Origin: Prostheceraeus crozeri
Lineage: Eukaryota; Platyhelminthes; Polycladida; Euryleptidae
DNA length: 64,000 nt
Direction: 5' to 3'
Assembly: GCA_907163375.1 (NCBI GenBank)
Contig: CAJQUW010007828.1
Coordinates: 124,001-188,000, forward strand
A model generated the notes under the pieces. The model had not been told where the DNA came from, searched no databases, and saw only the letters and a program-made list of their open reading frames with translations. Of the stretch, positions 35,901 through 49,000 are shown in pieces; position 1 is the stretch's first letter; each line of letters begins with the position of its first letter. A program made the translations under genes and the position numbers.

Positions 35901-38900
35901 GAGTTTGTCAGTAGTCAGCAAAGCTTGCATGGTAATAGAGACTCATCACCTGAGTTGGTGTCGAAGTAATGGCTTACTGGGGTCATTCAAATCAATCCAC
36001 ATGGTCTAAATAAGGGCTAAGAGGTCGGACATCAATGCCATCGACGGCTAGAGAGGACATAGAGGTCAGGAATCAATGCCATCGACGGCTAGAGAGGACA
36101 TAGAGGTCGGAAATCAATGCTATTGAAGTCTAGAGAGGACATAGAGGTCGGAAATCAATGCTATCGAAGTCTAGAGAGGACATATAGGTCGGAAATCAAT
36201 GGTATCGAAGTCTAGAGAGGACATAGAGGTCGGAAATCAATGCTATCGAAGTCTAGAGAGGACATATAGGTCGGAAATCAATGCTATCGAAGTCTAGAGA
36301 GGACATAGAGGTCGGAAATCAATGCTATTGAAGTCTAGTGAGGACATAGAGGTCGGAAATCAACGCTATCGAAGTCTAGAGAGGCCATAGAGGTCGGAAA
36401 TCAATGCTACTAAATGGTACTATTTGCGTGTATTAATTGCCTTGCGAGCAATTATATAAAACAACTTCACTGAGACATTTTTCGGAATTATCTCCTTCAG
36501 ATATTCACGAAGAACGCTGAGCATCGAGTTGCACTTACTCCGTCACCACAGCAAAGTTCGGCGGATCCATACTTGCTCCCATGAACAACGCGATGTTCTC
36601 GTGTCGCACCATGCTGAGCTTCTGAACTTCCTCCCAAAACTTGCTGATTTCTTTGTGATTGAGGTGATCGTAGGTGTGAATCATCACTTCTCCGTGCCAC
36701 AGTCCTCTGAAAGAAACAGGAATGAGAATGTGAACCTCAAAGTTTGACCTTTTCACAAGGTTTAAGATAGTTTCCAACCCTGGAATCGCTTCATTTTTCC
36801 AGAACATTATTTTGAACGATTAAAAATGGAGAACTAAATAATTTCATAAAGAAAAGTTTGATCATACATTCTTAGGATTTTAGCATTCCTAAATGATTTT
36901 TACATCATTCCTAAAGGATTTTCGTATTTTTGCTAAAGGATTTCGATGATTTTCCAAAATTTATTTATACAATATTTATCATGAATGTGTATTTGAAATT
37001 ACAATCATATTCATGTCCTATATCTTAGCTAACTACATTGAATTGAAATGCGGAGGATTTGCAGCATATGAATTGAATGAATGTTCCACTGAAGTCAGTT
37101 GCAATTCAGTTTTAGCAAACTCTACTGTTCCATAGTAAACAATGGCTCGTGAGACAATTATCTCAATTCTGGTTTTGTGATGCTAATTTTAGCACTCGTG
37201 AAGCTCATCATCACTTGCAGCTGAAGGGTGTTGACCTGTGGAATTCAGCAACTCGGCGTCAAATAGATAGATATCAGACGGAATACCAGGATCACATCCG
37301 CCGTTGTGAACATGTTGGAATTGTTCAGGAGAGCTCAGAGATTCTCCACAATGAATGGCCTTGAAGTGAATTGGCCAAGACAGGATGGCAATATGGCCAT
37401 TAGGTGATATACAAGCCTTGATTTATGAATTAATTAAAAATAACGAAGCAGACAGACTTCGCCTTGGCTAGCTATATAAGGTTAACCACTACATTCAACG
37501 AGGAGACGGCTATTTCAATGTTAAAAAACGGTTCCGTGGCTGTGATTAGTTAAATAACTGACGAATAATCAGTGAATTTGCGAATATGATATCAAAGTAA
37601 ATTGTTTTTGCATACGTCGAGTTCAGGAGAAAACCGCACTTTCTCCAACAGAATCGGGACCTGAATTGATCAATGAAGAGGTTTTGCAAGTCTTGATGAA
37701 AGACCACTGGTTTTAGAAAATGACTTCATCAGCCTGACATCATTATAGTCCAGAGAGACACGATCTAAAACAATAATAGTCAAAAGTCAAAACGTTTACT
37801 TCCAACTTGGAAAACGCAATACAAAGATAACATTAATGTGATGAGTGATAAAGTGTCAAAATCCTGCAATAAAAGTAGTATAATAATTATAGTATAGTAG
37901 TACTTAGTATAGTAGTATAGTGCTATTATAAACTTCATATTTAGAGAAAAATGGTGACTGAAATTGATTTAGAATATTCTCCAGCAACGATAGCAAGACG
38001 AGATGCACCTGTTTATCAATATTGGGCTTAAGGCTTTGCTCCTTTTAGTTTAGGTCATCGAAAAGTTATCCAGCCTCGCCAGGGTCAAGCATTTTATGTG
38101 AGCTATCTATGGTAGTCATCAAATGATATCTTAACACACTCCTGACATTTCCTCTAAGTCATAGTGTCAGTAACAACAATTGATATTTAAATACTTAATG
38201 TCCACCTATAGTGCTTACAAATATATAGATGTATTATATTTGTAATTATATTGTAATTATATTACAAATAGATGTAGAATGAATTACATTTTTCATTCTT
38301 ACAGGCAACCTAGAAGACATGCCAGTAGTGTGTCAAAAGTGTCATGTGTTAAATACCTGCGGAAAGTTCACTTCGTGCGCAAATTGTGCATCTCAATTAT
38401 ACTCCGTGCATGGTTGCATCTTTAAATAGGGAGTTGTATCGATTTTGAGAGATGTGAGCTAGGCCTGCTGATGATTCATCATTTGGTAACAATTCAGGCC
38501 TGTTCCTTTGATAATGCAACTCATTATTTCAACATTGTCACTTCCTTCAAATTTCAAGCCTTAGTATTTTTTAATAAAACAGTTTTTTCCATATTTCATA
38601 TCAGAATTTGATGGCCAAAATCAGACCTCAAGCCTTTGAATTGCTCCTCACACACTGCAGTAATTAGGTTCTATCTCAGCCTGGTGGATCAGTCAAGTTA
38701 CCCATTCAGTGTAAATGGAAAGCAAACTTGCCGCATTTCATGCCGTCAGACAGACAGTAGAAAAGATAAACAGATTAGCGACATCAAAACATGTCACACC
38801 GCAGGAATGATAAAAACTTGCGTGTCTTTTTCTACCAAGAGAAAATCTAATTATTAAAAGCAAGAAATGTTTATGAGATGATATTTATAATTAGAAACAT

Positions 38901-39939
38901 TGAATGAGATAAGTAGAGATTTGTTTATCTTGAATAAAAAGAGACACTTTGAACTTTTTATTAGTCCACAAGGTAAAGCGGTTCATTTTAAAGGAAGCAT
39001 CCGTTGAATGTCCTGCACTACCGACTTGGAACCTTTCAGAGACACTTTACTGCCACTCAACTTGATGCAGTCTTTACTTCCCCAATGGACAAGAGGAATT
39101 CTATAAAGACAGAAGGACAGGAAAATGTAGAAATTCGAGGACGTGAAACGATTTTAGATTCCCTATGAATGTAAATGGATTCCTAGATACTGCCCTTTGG
39201 CCATGGATATCCACCTGCTCTATGGTCAGGAATGTCTATGGAAACTGCACAGGATATAGATATCCTAGATATTGCTCTTTGGCCATGGATATCCACCTGC
39301 TCTATGGTCAGGAATGTCTATAGAAACTGCACAGGATATAGATATCCTAGATATTGCTCTTTGGCCATGGATATCCACCTGCTCTATGGTCAGAATGTCT
39401 ATAGGAGATAACTGCACTCCAGAGAGGATATAGATATCCTAGATATTGCTCTTTGGCCATGGATATCCACTGCTGCTCTATGGTCAGGAATGTCCATGGA
39501 AAAACTGCACAGGATATAGATATCCTCAGATATTGCTCTTTGGCCATGGATATCCACCTGCTCTAGAATTGGGTCTGGAATGTCTATGGAAACTGCACAG
39601 GATATAGATATCCTAGATATTGCCTCTATTGGCCATGGATATCCATGTCATGCTCTATTGTCAGGGAATGTCCATATAGAAAATGCACAATAGTGGATAT
39701 AGAAGTACTATCATCTATGCAATATTGCTCTTTACCGTCGCCATGGATATAAAGTGGCTCATGTCCGAGAGGTGGTGTCTGAGGTCTGGCTTGGAGCTCA
39801 ATGAAACTAACCTTGTCTATGGTCAAGGAAAACATTGTCATAGGATAATCTGTGACTAAGAATGCAAATGTGAGGATATAGATAAACGATTCTTATCTTT
39901 ATGTATCTTATCCACCTGCTCTAATTTTTTGCCGGGAAT

Positions 39940-40033
<94 letters not shown>

Positions 40034-43000
40034 CCCCCCCCCCCCCCCCCCGCCCCCCCCCCCCCCCCCCCCCCCTATGGAAACTGCACAGGATATAGAT
40101 ATCCTAGATATTGCCCTTTGGCCATGGATATCCATCTGCTCTATGGTCAGGAATGTCTATGGAAACTGCACAGGATATAGATATCCTAGATATTGCCCTA
40201 CGGCCATGGATATCCACCTGCTCTATGGTCAGGAATGTCTATGGAAACTGCACAGGATATAGATATCCTAGATATTGCCCTTTGGCCATGGATATCCACC
40301 TGCTCTATTGTCAGGAATGTCTATGGAAACTGCACAGGATATAGATATCCTAGATATTGCCCTTTGGCCATGGATATCCACCTGCTCTATGGTCAGGAAT
40401 GTCTATGGAAACTGCACAGGATATAGATATCCTAGATATTGCCCTTTGGCCATGGATATCCACCTGCTCTATTGCCGGGAATGTCTATGGAAACTGCACA
40501 GGATATAGATATCCTAGATATTGCCCTTTGGCCATGGATATCCACCTGCTCTATGGTCAGGAATGTCTATGGAAACTGCACAGGATATAGATATCCTAGA
40601 TATTGCTCTTTGGCCATGGATATCCACCTGCTCTATGGTCAGGAATGTCTATGGAAACTGCACAGGATATAGATATCCTAGATATTGCCCTACGGCCATG
40701 GATATCCACCTGCTCTATGGTCAGGAATGTCTATGGAAACTGCATAGAAATGCCTTGTATTGTAGAAATCTTCAATGTGCTAATACAGTGAATTGTGAAA
40801 GTGCCTTCCATCGTTGAATGATTGGCTACGTATTCTCTTCAATGTCAATTTTCCGCTTTACTTTGAGAATTCATTCCCTTTAATGATCCTGCAAGTACTT
40901 TGACTTCACTTATTCTTACTGTTGCTCTCTCACATTACATTCCATCCTGTTGGAAATATTCTTGTTATTTTTTCTTCCTTGCTGAGTGAATAGAGGACAT
41001 GATCGCTTCCTTGTGAACTCCTGATCGAATTCGTTGTCAAGTACAGTAGAAATCGATGACTGAGAGTTCTGTGAACTCATCGCTGGTGATAGAAACAATC
41101 CATTTTCTACAATCCAGGAAATCTAATTCAAGTTGACAAATGACAAAGAAACGGAGAGAAATTCAGTTACATCATGGAACAAAGTTGGACGATGACTGAG
41201 AGAGATGCACCTGGGAAGACTGAAATCCTCAGCTAAATTTGGCGTCATCATTACGTCAAAGAAATTTCCCACCATCAAAGGAGAATAAAACCAGACCAAT
41301 TCAACCAAGGAATTGAAGATGAGAAAAGTGAGGGATCCTGCATCTTTCTGAAGTATCATTGTAGCTGATATCTATGAATCCTGACCGCAATGATATTACC
41401 ACAATGCAGAGTTGATCATAAAAAACGGACCACCTAAAGTACGCCGAACTTCAATCAATTTTCCTGCCTTTCAAGCCACACACCATTCGAGAGCTTGTGT
41501 TCTCAGCTTTTCAATGAGCCACTATACATGCGTATCCGTCATTGTATAAGGTGGACAGAGGTCAAAATGTGAAAATCGCCACTTTTAGAAATCTCAAATT
41601 TTCAGTGTGAAAACATGTGAGCATGACAATGAATCAGACACGAGGTGAAACGGCTTGCTCTGAGCATTCTTTTGATGCATTGTTCGTCGAAATGGACTCA
41701 CTTTTAGAGAAGTTATAATGTCTCAAATTCATTGCATCATTTGCTTTTTCTGTCTATTCTTGAAAAGTTGTTGACATCTTTGGCGCTAACGAGGTCATTT
41801 TCACGCTTTCAATATCAATGGTGGCTAGACGTATGCTATACACATACAAATCAAAGTGTTGGTTGACCCAGATAAGCTGCAAACAAAGTTTCTATTCGGC
41901 TTTGAATTCATCTCATGTCATGATGAATGAGTCGAAGTTTGCGAAGGTGTTTTTGAAGCGGTTTATACTCTGTTGTCAGAAGAACAGTCCGAACTTATGC
42001 CACTGGCCTTCTCAATAGAATCAAGTTGTTTGGATTGATGAAGCGACTTACATTCTGCTTTTCTATCTGAGAACGCTTTGCTCTGGCTTTATCCAGTAGC
42101 TTTTGTAAACCTTTGAAGTCGTCTGTAGCCTTGTTTCCTTCCAATAAAGAACTAATCAGTCGTCTTGTAGTTGCTTCGGGTTTTCCCCAACAATGTTTGA
42201 ATTAAAAACTTGAAATTTCGGCCAAGAAAGCACGAATGATATCGCGACTTTTTCATGAAGACCTTCATTATAATACAGTTAATGAAATTCCCTTGATAAT
42301 CAGCTGATAATTTCCGCTTAGTTAAGTGAGGACTTAAACGAGGATGCGAACATGACGTTCCAAACATGTAAATAGGAACATTTGAATTCGAACCGCGTTC
42401 CGATCATGTGAATAGGAACCGCGTTCCGATTGGGATTTGAATTGAGTTCATCTTTCGAGGTTCGGTACAATCAATTGTGTACTGGGGTTGTAACGGCCTG
42501 TTCCGAGATTGAATTAGAACAGGGATGCGAACATTTATTTCTGAGGTCACAATGGCCGTTTAAGAGTTAAGATGAAGTCAGGTGATGCAATTCCTGATCA
42601 TTTGACATTGCCTGAATCAAGGAGGTAAGAGATTGCATATTTGCGCTGTGATATGGATGAATGGTCGAATTGTGAACTCCATTTCCATAAGAGCAACATG
42701 ATTTCGATGGACTTGTAAAGGCTTTGCAAAAGACACATTTACTGAAGTGCGGGGTGAGTCTATTAATTCTTCCTGGAGATGGTTTTGTTGAAGCAAGAGA
42801 GGGAGAGATTAGATCAAGATGTGATCATTGGCCTGATCGAAAGCATGCCTTTCCGGATTCGATTCAGTGATTGAACTTTCTGGTGAGGTTGTGAAATGTA
42901 AACACCAGTTATCCTACCACTGGCCCTATTAAGGGACAAATGGCTATACAGAGCCACTGAACAACAATAAAAATCTTTCTTTTATTTATCTGTAAATGTG

Positions 43001-46000
43001 TACCTATTATTGACAGAACTTCATCAAAGTGAGACAAAATCTAGGTGGTCCACTTTTTATGATCATCACTGTATGCAACTGTCAGTATGTTTGAAGTCGG
43101 ACAACATTGACTATCAGCCTCGTCTTTACACCGTCATTGCTGTCCGAATTCAAGCACGCTCGCAGTTATACGAAGTGATCATAAAATCGCGCAACTGAAG
43201 AAAATGCGACATGTTTGATAAAGGATGCTATATATCTAGGAGTCCATGTCTTTTATATGTCGGCATCATTACCAGCGATAGCTAGGTCACACAGCCATTT
43301 CACTTGATGACATGATCACACTGTAGCCTACATTGTTACTGTGTATTATCAACCTCTTGGGGAAGTGTTCTATGTAAATCTCTAATCTGATAATCTGCAA
43401 TCAGTACGGAAATTGTCCAGATAGTATTGATTGATTCCATAGATAACCGACAATACTATGGCATTCACTGTACCTCTATCTATGGTATCTATGGTGCTAT
43501 GGCATTCACTGTACCTCTATCTATGGTATCTATGGTGCTATGGCATTCACTGTACCTCTATCTATGGTATCTATGGTGCTATGGCATTCACTGTACCTCT
43601 CATTATGTTATCTATGGTGCTATGGCATTCACTGTACCTCTACCTATGTTATCTATGGTGCTATGGCATTCACTGTACCTCTATCTATGGTATCTATGGT
43701 GCTATGGCATTCACTGTACCTCTATCTATGGTATCTATGGTGCTATGGCATTCACTGTACCTCTATCTATGGTATCTATGGTGCTATGGCATTCACTGTA
43801 CCTCATATGGATCTATAGTGCTATGGCATTACTGTTCCTCTATCTATGGTATTCTATGGGGCTTGGGATTCACTGTACCAAATAGTGATATCAGATTATG
43901 CAATATATATGCGTGCTATGGCGGTAATTCACTGTACCTCTATCTATGGTATTATCTGCTTTCTCTATAGAATTGGATCCACCTCCCCAGGCGGACAGAC
44001 TCGAGCCTTGCACCTTCTGCACCTCCACACCGAAGTGCGGCCTCATCCAACTGAGCTATCCTGCCACCTGCAGTGAGAGCGGTGTCACCTCCCCAGGCGG
44101 ACAGACTCGACCCCTGCACTTTCTGCACATCCGCACCGAAGTGCAGCCCTCATCCAACTGAGCTATCCTGCCACCTACAGTGAGAGCGGTGTCACCTCCC
44201 CAGGCGGACAGACTCGACCCCTGCACTTTCTGCACATCCGCAACGAAGTGCAGCCCTCATCCAACTGAGCTATCCTGCCACCTACAGTGAGATCGGTGTC
44301 ACCTCCCCAGGCGGACAGACTCGAAGCCTGCACCTTCTGCACCTCCGCACCGAAGTGCGGCCCTCAACCAGCTGAGCTATCCTGCCACCTACAGTGAGAG
44401 CGGTGTCACCTCCCCAGGCGGACAGACTCGAACCCTGCGCCTTCTGCACCTCCACACCGAAGTGCGGCCCTCATCCAACTGAGCTATCCTGCCACCTACA
44501 GTGTTAGCGGTGTCACCTCCCCAGGCGGACAGACTCGAACCGTGCACCTTCTGCACCTCCGCACCGAAGTGCGGCCCTCATCCAACTGAGCTATTCTGCC
44601 ACCTACAGTGAGAGCGGTGTCACCTCCCCAGGCGGATAGACTCGACCCCTGCACCTTCTGCAGCTCCCCACCGACGCGCGGCCCTTAACCAACTGAGCTA
44701 TCCTCCCACCTACAGTGAGAGAGGCGGCACCTCCACAGGCGGACAGACTCGAAACCTGCGCCTTCTGCACCTCCACACCGAAGCGGGGACCTCATCCAAC
44801 TGAGCTATCCTGCCACCTACAGTGAGAGCGGTGTCACCTCCCCAGGCGGACAGACTCGAACCCTGCACCTTCTGCACCTCCACACCGAAGTGCGGCCCTT
44901 AACCAACTGAGCTATCCTGCCACCTACAGTGAGAGCGGTGTCACCTCCCCAGGCGGACAGACTCGAACCCTGCACCTTCTACAGCTCCCCACCGAAGTGC
45001 GGCCCTTAACCAACTGAGCTATCCTGCCACCTACAGTGAGAGCGGTGTCACCTCCCCAGGCGGACAGACTCGACCCCTGCACCTTCTGCACCTCCGCACC
45101 GAAGTGCGGCCCTTAACCAACTGAGCTATCCTGCCACCTACAGTGAGAGCGGCGGCACCTCCCCAGGCGGACACACTCGAACCCTGCACCTTCTGCACCT
45201 CCACACCGAAGTGCGGCCCTCAACCAGCTGAGCTATCCTGCCACCTACAGTGAGAGCGGTGTCACCTCCCCAGGCGGACAGACTCGAACCCTGCACCTTC
45301 TGCACCTCCGCACCGAAGCGGGGACCTCATCCAACTGAGCTATTCTGTCACCTAACAATCTTTTGGTGCAGAGAAGTTGACAGCACAGTTCCAGCCCCCA
45401 CTATCGGATAGAAGGACGTTAAAGATTCATTTTCCGATATTTTTACTGCGATCTAACTAGCTGAGAATTGATAAAGGATCCCCTCTGGGGTCTCGGAGGG
45501 TTAAACAGTTTAAATGAAGTCATTTTTGCGTCCTGCATGAGCTAGGCAGTCGTACCGGCTCAGAGAGCGATGACAAGAGATCAGAAATAGCTGAGGTTAC
45601 ACAAACTTGCTTCCAGTTCTTCATCAACACAAAAGCCATCATTCCATCAAGATCGGCAGATCTGATCGGCGCAGCACGTGACACCCAGCGCGCATGATTC
45701 TTGTCAAGGTCGGCCGCCGATTCGCGATTTCAAAGTATTCTTAAAAACAATGATCTAAGATAATTATAGAACGGAGAATGATTGTCTTCATTGCACAATA
45801 CGCCAATTAGCCGACAGCTTGGCCAGGGAATGAAGCGACAAAATTGCTGCAAACGGCCATTTTCATGCGTCATTGGAACTGACGACGCCGCTGTGCACAG
45901 AGCCGTCACTGTTTCCCGGAGTTGTCCGCACTCTTTCAGCTGAATTTGTACATTTTTCTGCATTCTCTCTCTCTCTCTGTCACTTGGGCTAACATAGTCC

Positions 46001-49000
46001 CTCTTCATATGAAGAACATTTTGAATGTAAGAAACGAATAGCTTTCTCTCTTTTCTTTTCCATGTAACCTTTTATTGTCCTTTATCAACGAAAATGGCGG
46101 AAAAGTGAAAAGATGAAGACAGCTGCTGCATGTAGTGTAGCCTAGAACACATCTGGCAAACGGAAATTTGTGACGTCCATTCGAACTCGGAGACCGACGT
46201 TTTAACATTGAGTATGCGCTCCTTTAACTCGTACATCAGTTGCTGAGAAATTTCATGCTCGACTAATTGCTAGTTATTTGCAACTGATGTGTGGTGGTGA
46301 GGGTTTGATCCTGCCAATTGACACAGCCGCGTAAGTGGCTCGTAGCTCATTTGGTTAGAGCACAGGTCTAGCTAGCTAACATCCACCCATGGACTTTGTG
46401 TAAAATACCATTTGTCTACAATATTTGGGAATAGTATCCACTTTCGGAGGGCATCAGTACATGGATTCCGAGTACACGTCACCGGAGGAATTTTGCATTT
46501 ATGTCCGATAGATATGGATATTATTAGTGTTCTAACCCAATGAAAACTAGAAATCTATGGCAATGTTTACAAACTATATATGTTCTTAATATAGGTATCT
46601 GAAATATCTTGCTCTTAGATTCTAGCTGCATGATATCTATGGAGATTTCACATACAGTGGCGGACAGTAATTACAACTAGCAATTGCATGATTTCTATGG
46701 ACATTTGACATACAGTGTCGGACAGTAATGTCAACTAGCAATTGCATGATTTCTATGGACATTTGACATACAGTGTCGGACAGTAATTACAACTAGCAAT
46801 TGCATGATTTCTATGGACATTTGACATACAGTGTCGGACAGTAATTACAACTAGCAATTGCATGATTTCTATGGACATTTGACATACAGGGTCGGACAGT
46901 AATTACAAATAGCAATTGCATGATTTCTATGGACATTTGACATACAGTGTCGGACAGTAATTACAACTAGCAATTGCATGATTTCTATGGACATTTGACA
47001 TACAGGGTCGGACAGTAATTACAACTAGCAATTGCATGATTTCTATGGACATTTGACATACAGGGTCGGACAGTAATGCCAACTGGCAATTGCATGATTT
47101 CTATGGACATTTGACATACAGTGTCGGACAGTAATGTTAACTAGAAATTGCATGATTTCTATGGACATTTGACATACAGTGTCGGACAGTAATGCCAACT
47201 AGCAATTGCATGATTTCTATGGACATTTGACATACAGTGTCGGACAGTAATGCCAACTAGCAATTGCATGATTTCTATGGACATTTGACATACAGGGTCG
47301 GACAGTAATGTTAACTAGCAATTGCATGATTTCTATGGACATTTGACATACAGGGTCGGACAGTAATGCCAACTAGCAATTGCATGATTTCTATGGACAT
47401 TTGACATACAGGGTCGGACAGTAATGTTAACTAGCAATTGCATGATTTCTATGGACATTTGACATACAGGGTCGGACAGTAATGCCAACTGGCAATTGCA
47501 TGATTTCTATGGACATTTGACATACAGGGTCGGACAGTAATTACAACTAGCAATTGCATGATTTCTATGGACATTTGACATACAGGGTCGGACAGTAATG
47601 TTAACTAGCAATTGCATGATTTCTATGGACATTTGACATACAGGGTCGGACAGTAATGCCAACTAGCAATTCCATGATTTCTATGGACATTTGACATACA
47701 AGGTCGGACAGTAATGTCGACTAGCAATTGCATGATTTCTATGGACATTTGACATACAGGGTCGGACAGTAATTACAACTAGCAATTGCATGATTTCTAT
47801 GGACATTTGACATACAGTGTCGGACAGTAATGCCAACTAGCAATTCCATGATTTCTATGGACATTTGACATACAAGGTCGGACAGTAATGTCGACTAGCA
47901 ATTGCATGATTTCTATGGACATTTGACATACAGGGTCGGACAGTAATGTTAACTAGCAATTGCATGATTTCTATGGACATTTGACATACAGTGTCGGACA
48001 GTAATGTTAACTAGCAATTGCATGATTTCTATGGACATTTGACATACAAGGTCGGACAGTAATTACAACTAGCAATTGCATGATTTCTATGGACATTTGA
48101 CATACAGTGTCGGACAGTAATGTCGACTGCGGCCTCAGTGTCTGCTGATTGATGTAGAAATCAACATGATTTTCATCTTCAATTAGAAGAATAAGATTTA
48201 AGTCTTCGGGTCTGTCCAGACGAAGAATTATTTGCGCTTTCCACTTTTTCATGACAACTTCTCTAAATCGATAGGAGGAGGATAGGGAATTAATTGCTTC
48301 ATGCCGTTTCTTTGATCATCGCTCTCTCACACGTATATCAAAGTTCACGGCAGTAATAAAGATTTATGACACGGCGAATTGACTGCCCTCATGGGACGCT
48401 CGTCCTTACAAGGTCAATCTCACCTGTGAATCTTCTTGCGACAACTTCCTGACTTCAAGCATTCAGTGAATTTGATGTCGGAAAATGGAATGTTAAACTC
48501 GTAGAGATGTTCTCTGAAACGAAGGAAAAATGAGGATATCAACATGTGCTCAATGAATAGCATGTAAATTGTGTATAAGAACTTTTCACGCTGCCTTCGT
48601 TTATCAATCAACTGATGTTCTACACCAATTGTTCAGTTCAAAGCTGAAGAAATTTCTTGAAGTTCAATCCTAGAAATCTTGAAAGTTGAGATTCACATTT
48701 AAATGCATATCCATGGTAGTATTCCTGGTCATTTACAGACTATGCAATGAACTGCGAAATAACTATGTATTTAAGGTTGTTGAAGTGTGAATCTATGGCA
48801 ATCATGCAGCATAGTTTCATGACAATTGAATAGCTATTTCAATGAAAAGTCCTAAAACAGCACAGTAAACGATAATACATTCTTCAGGATCACAGACATC
48901 AGTTTTGACACAGAGTCCTTGTTCTCGTACGTCGTACAATAAATCTATGACTCGGACTTTCTACAACGTGAAAAGCCTGATATCAGCGATATATCAGATG

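Noticed and set aside
36497-36807. Unspliced frames across the N-lobe exon as separate small genes
   Set aside because: They are read-through of exon 36539-36706 into its intron sequences; the true exon limits are set by the splice sites.
39908-40180. Poly-glycine and poly-proline frames
   Set aside because: They are translations of the 134-base C run, which is probably an assembly artefact.
42052-42180. Exon-like minus-strand segment ending DKARAKRSQIEKQN before a strong donor
   Set aside because: It ends in phase 0, does not fit the phase-2 join of the flanking KSR-like exons, and no convincing acceptor was found. It could belong to a nested gene, but the support is too thin.
43979-45355. 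Cluster of functional tRNA genes
   Set aside because: The A and B boxes are there, but the anticodon position is a UUCG tetraloop hairpin and the acceptor stems do not pair fully.
46328-46370. tRNA gene
   Set aside because: A D-arm-like GCTCATTTGGTTAGAGC is present but there is no anticodon arm or T arm after it.
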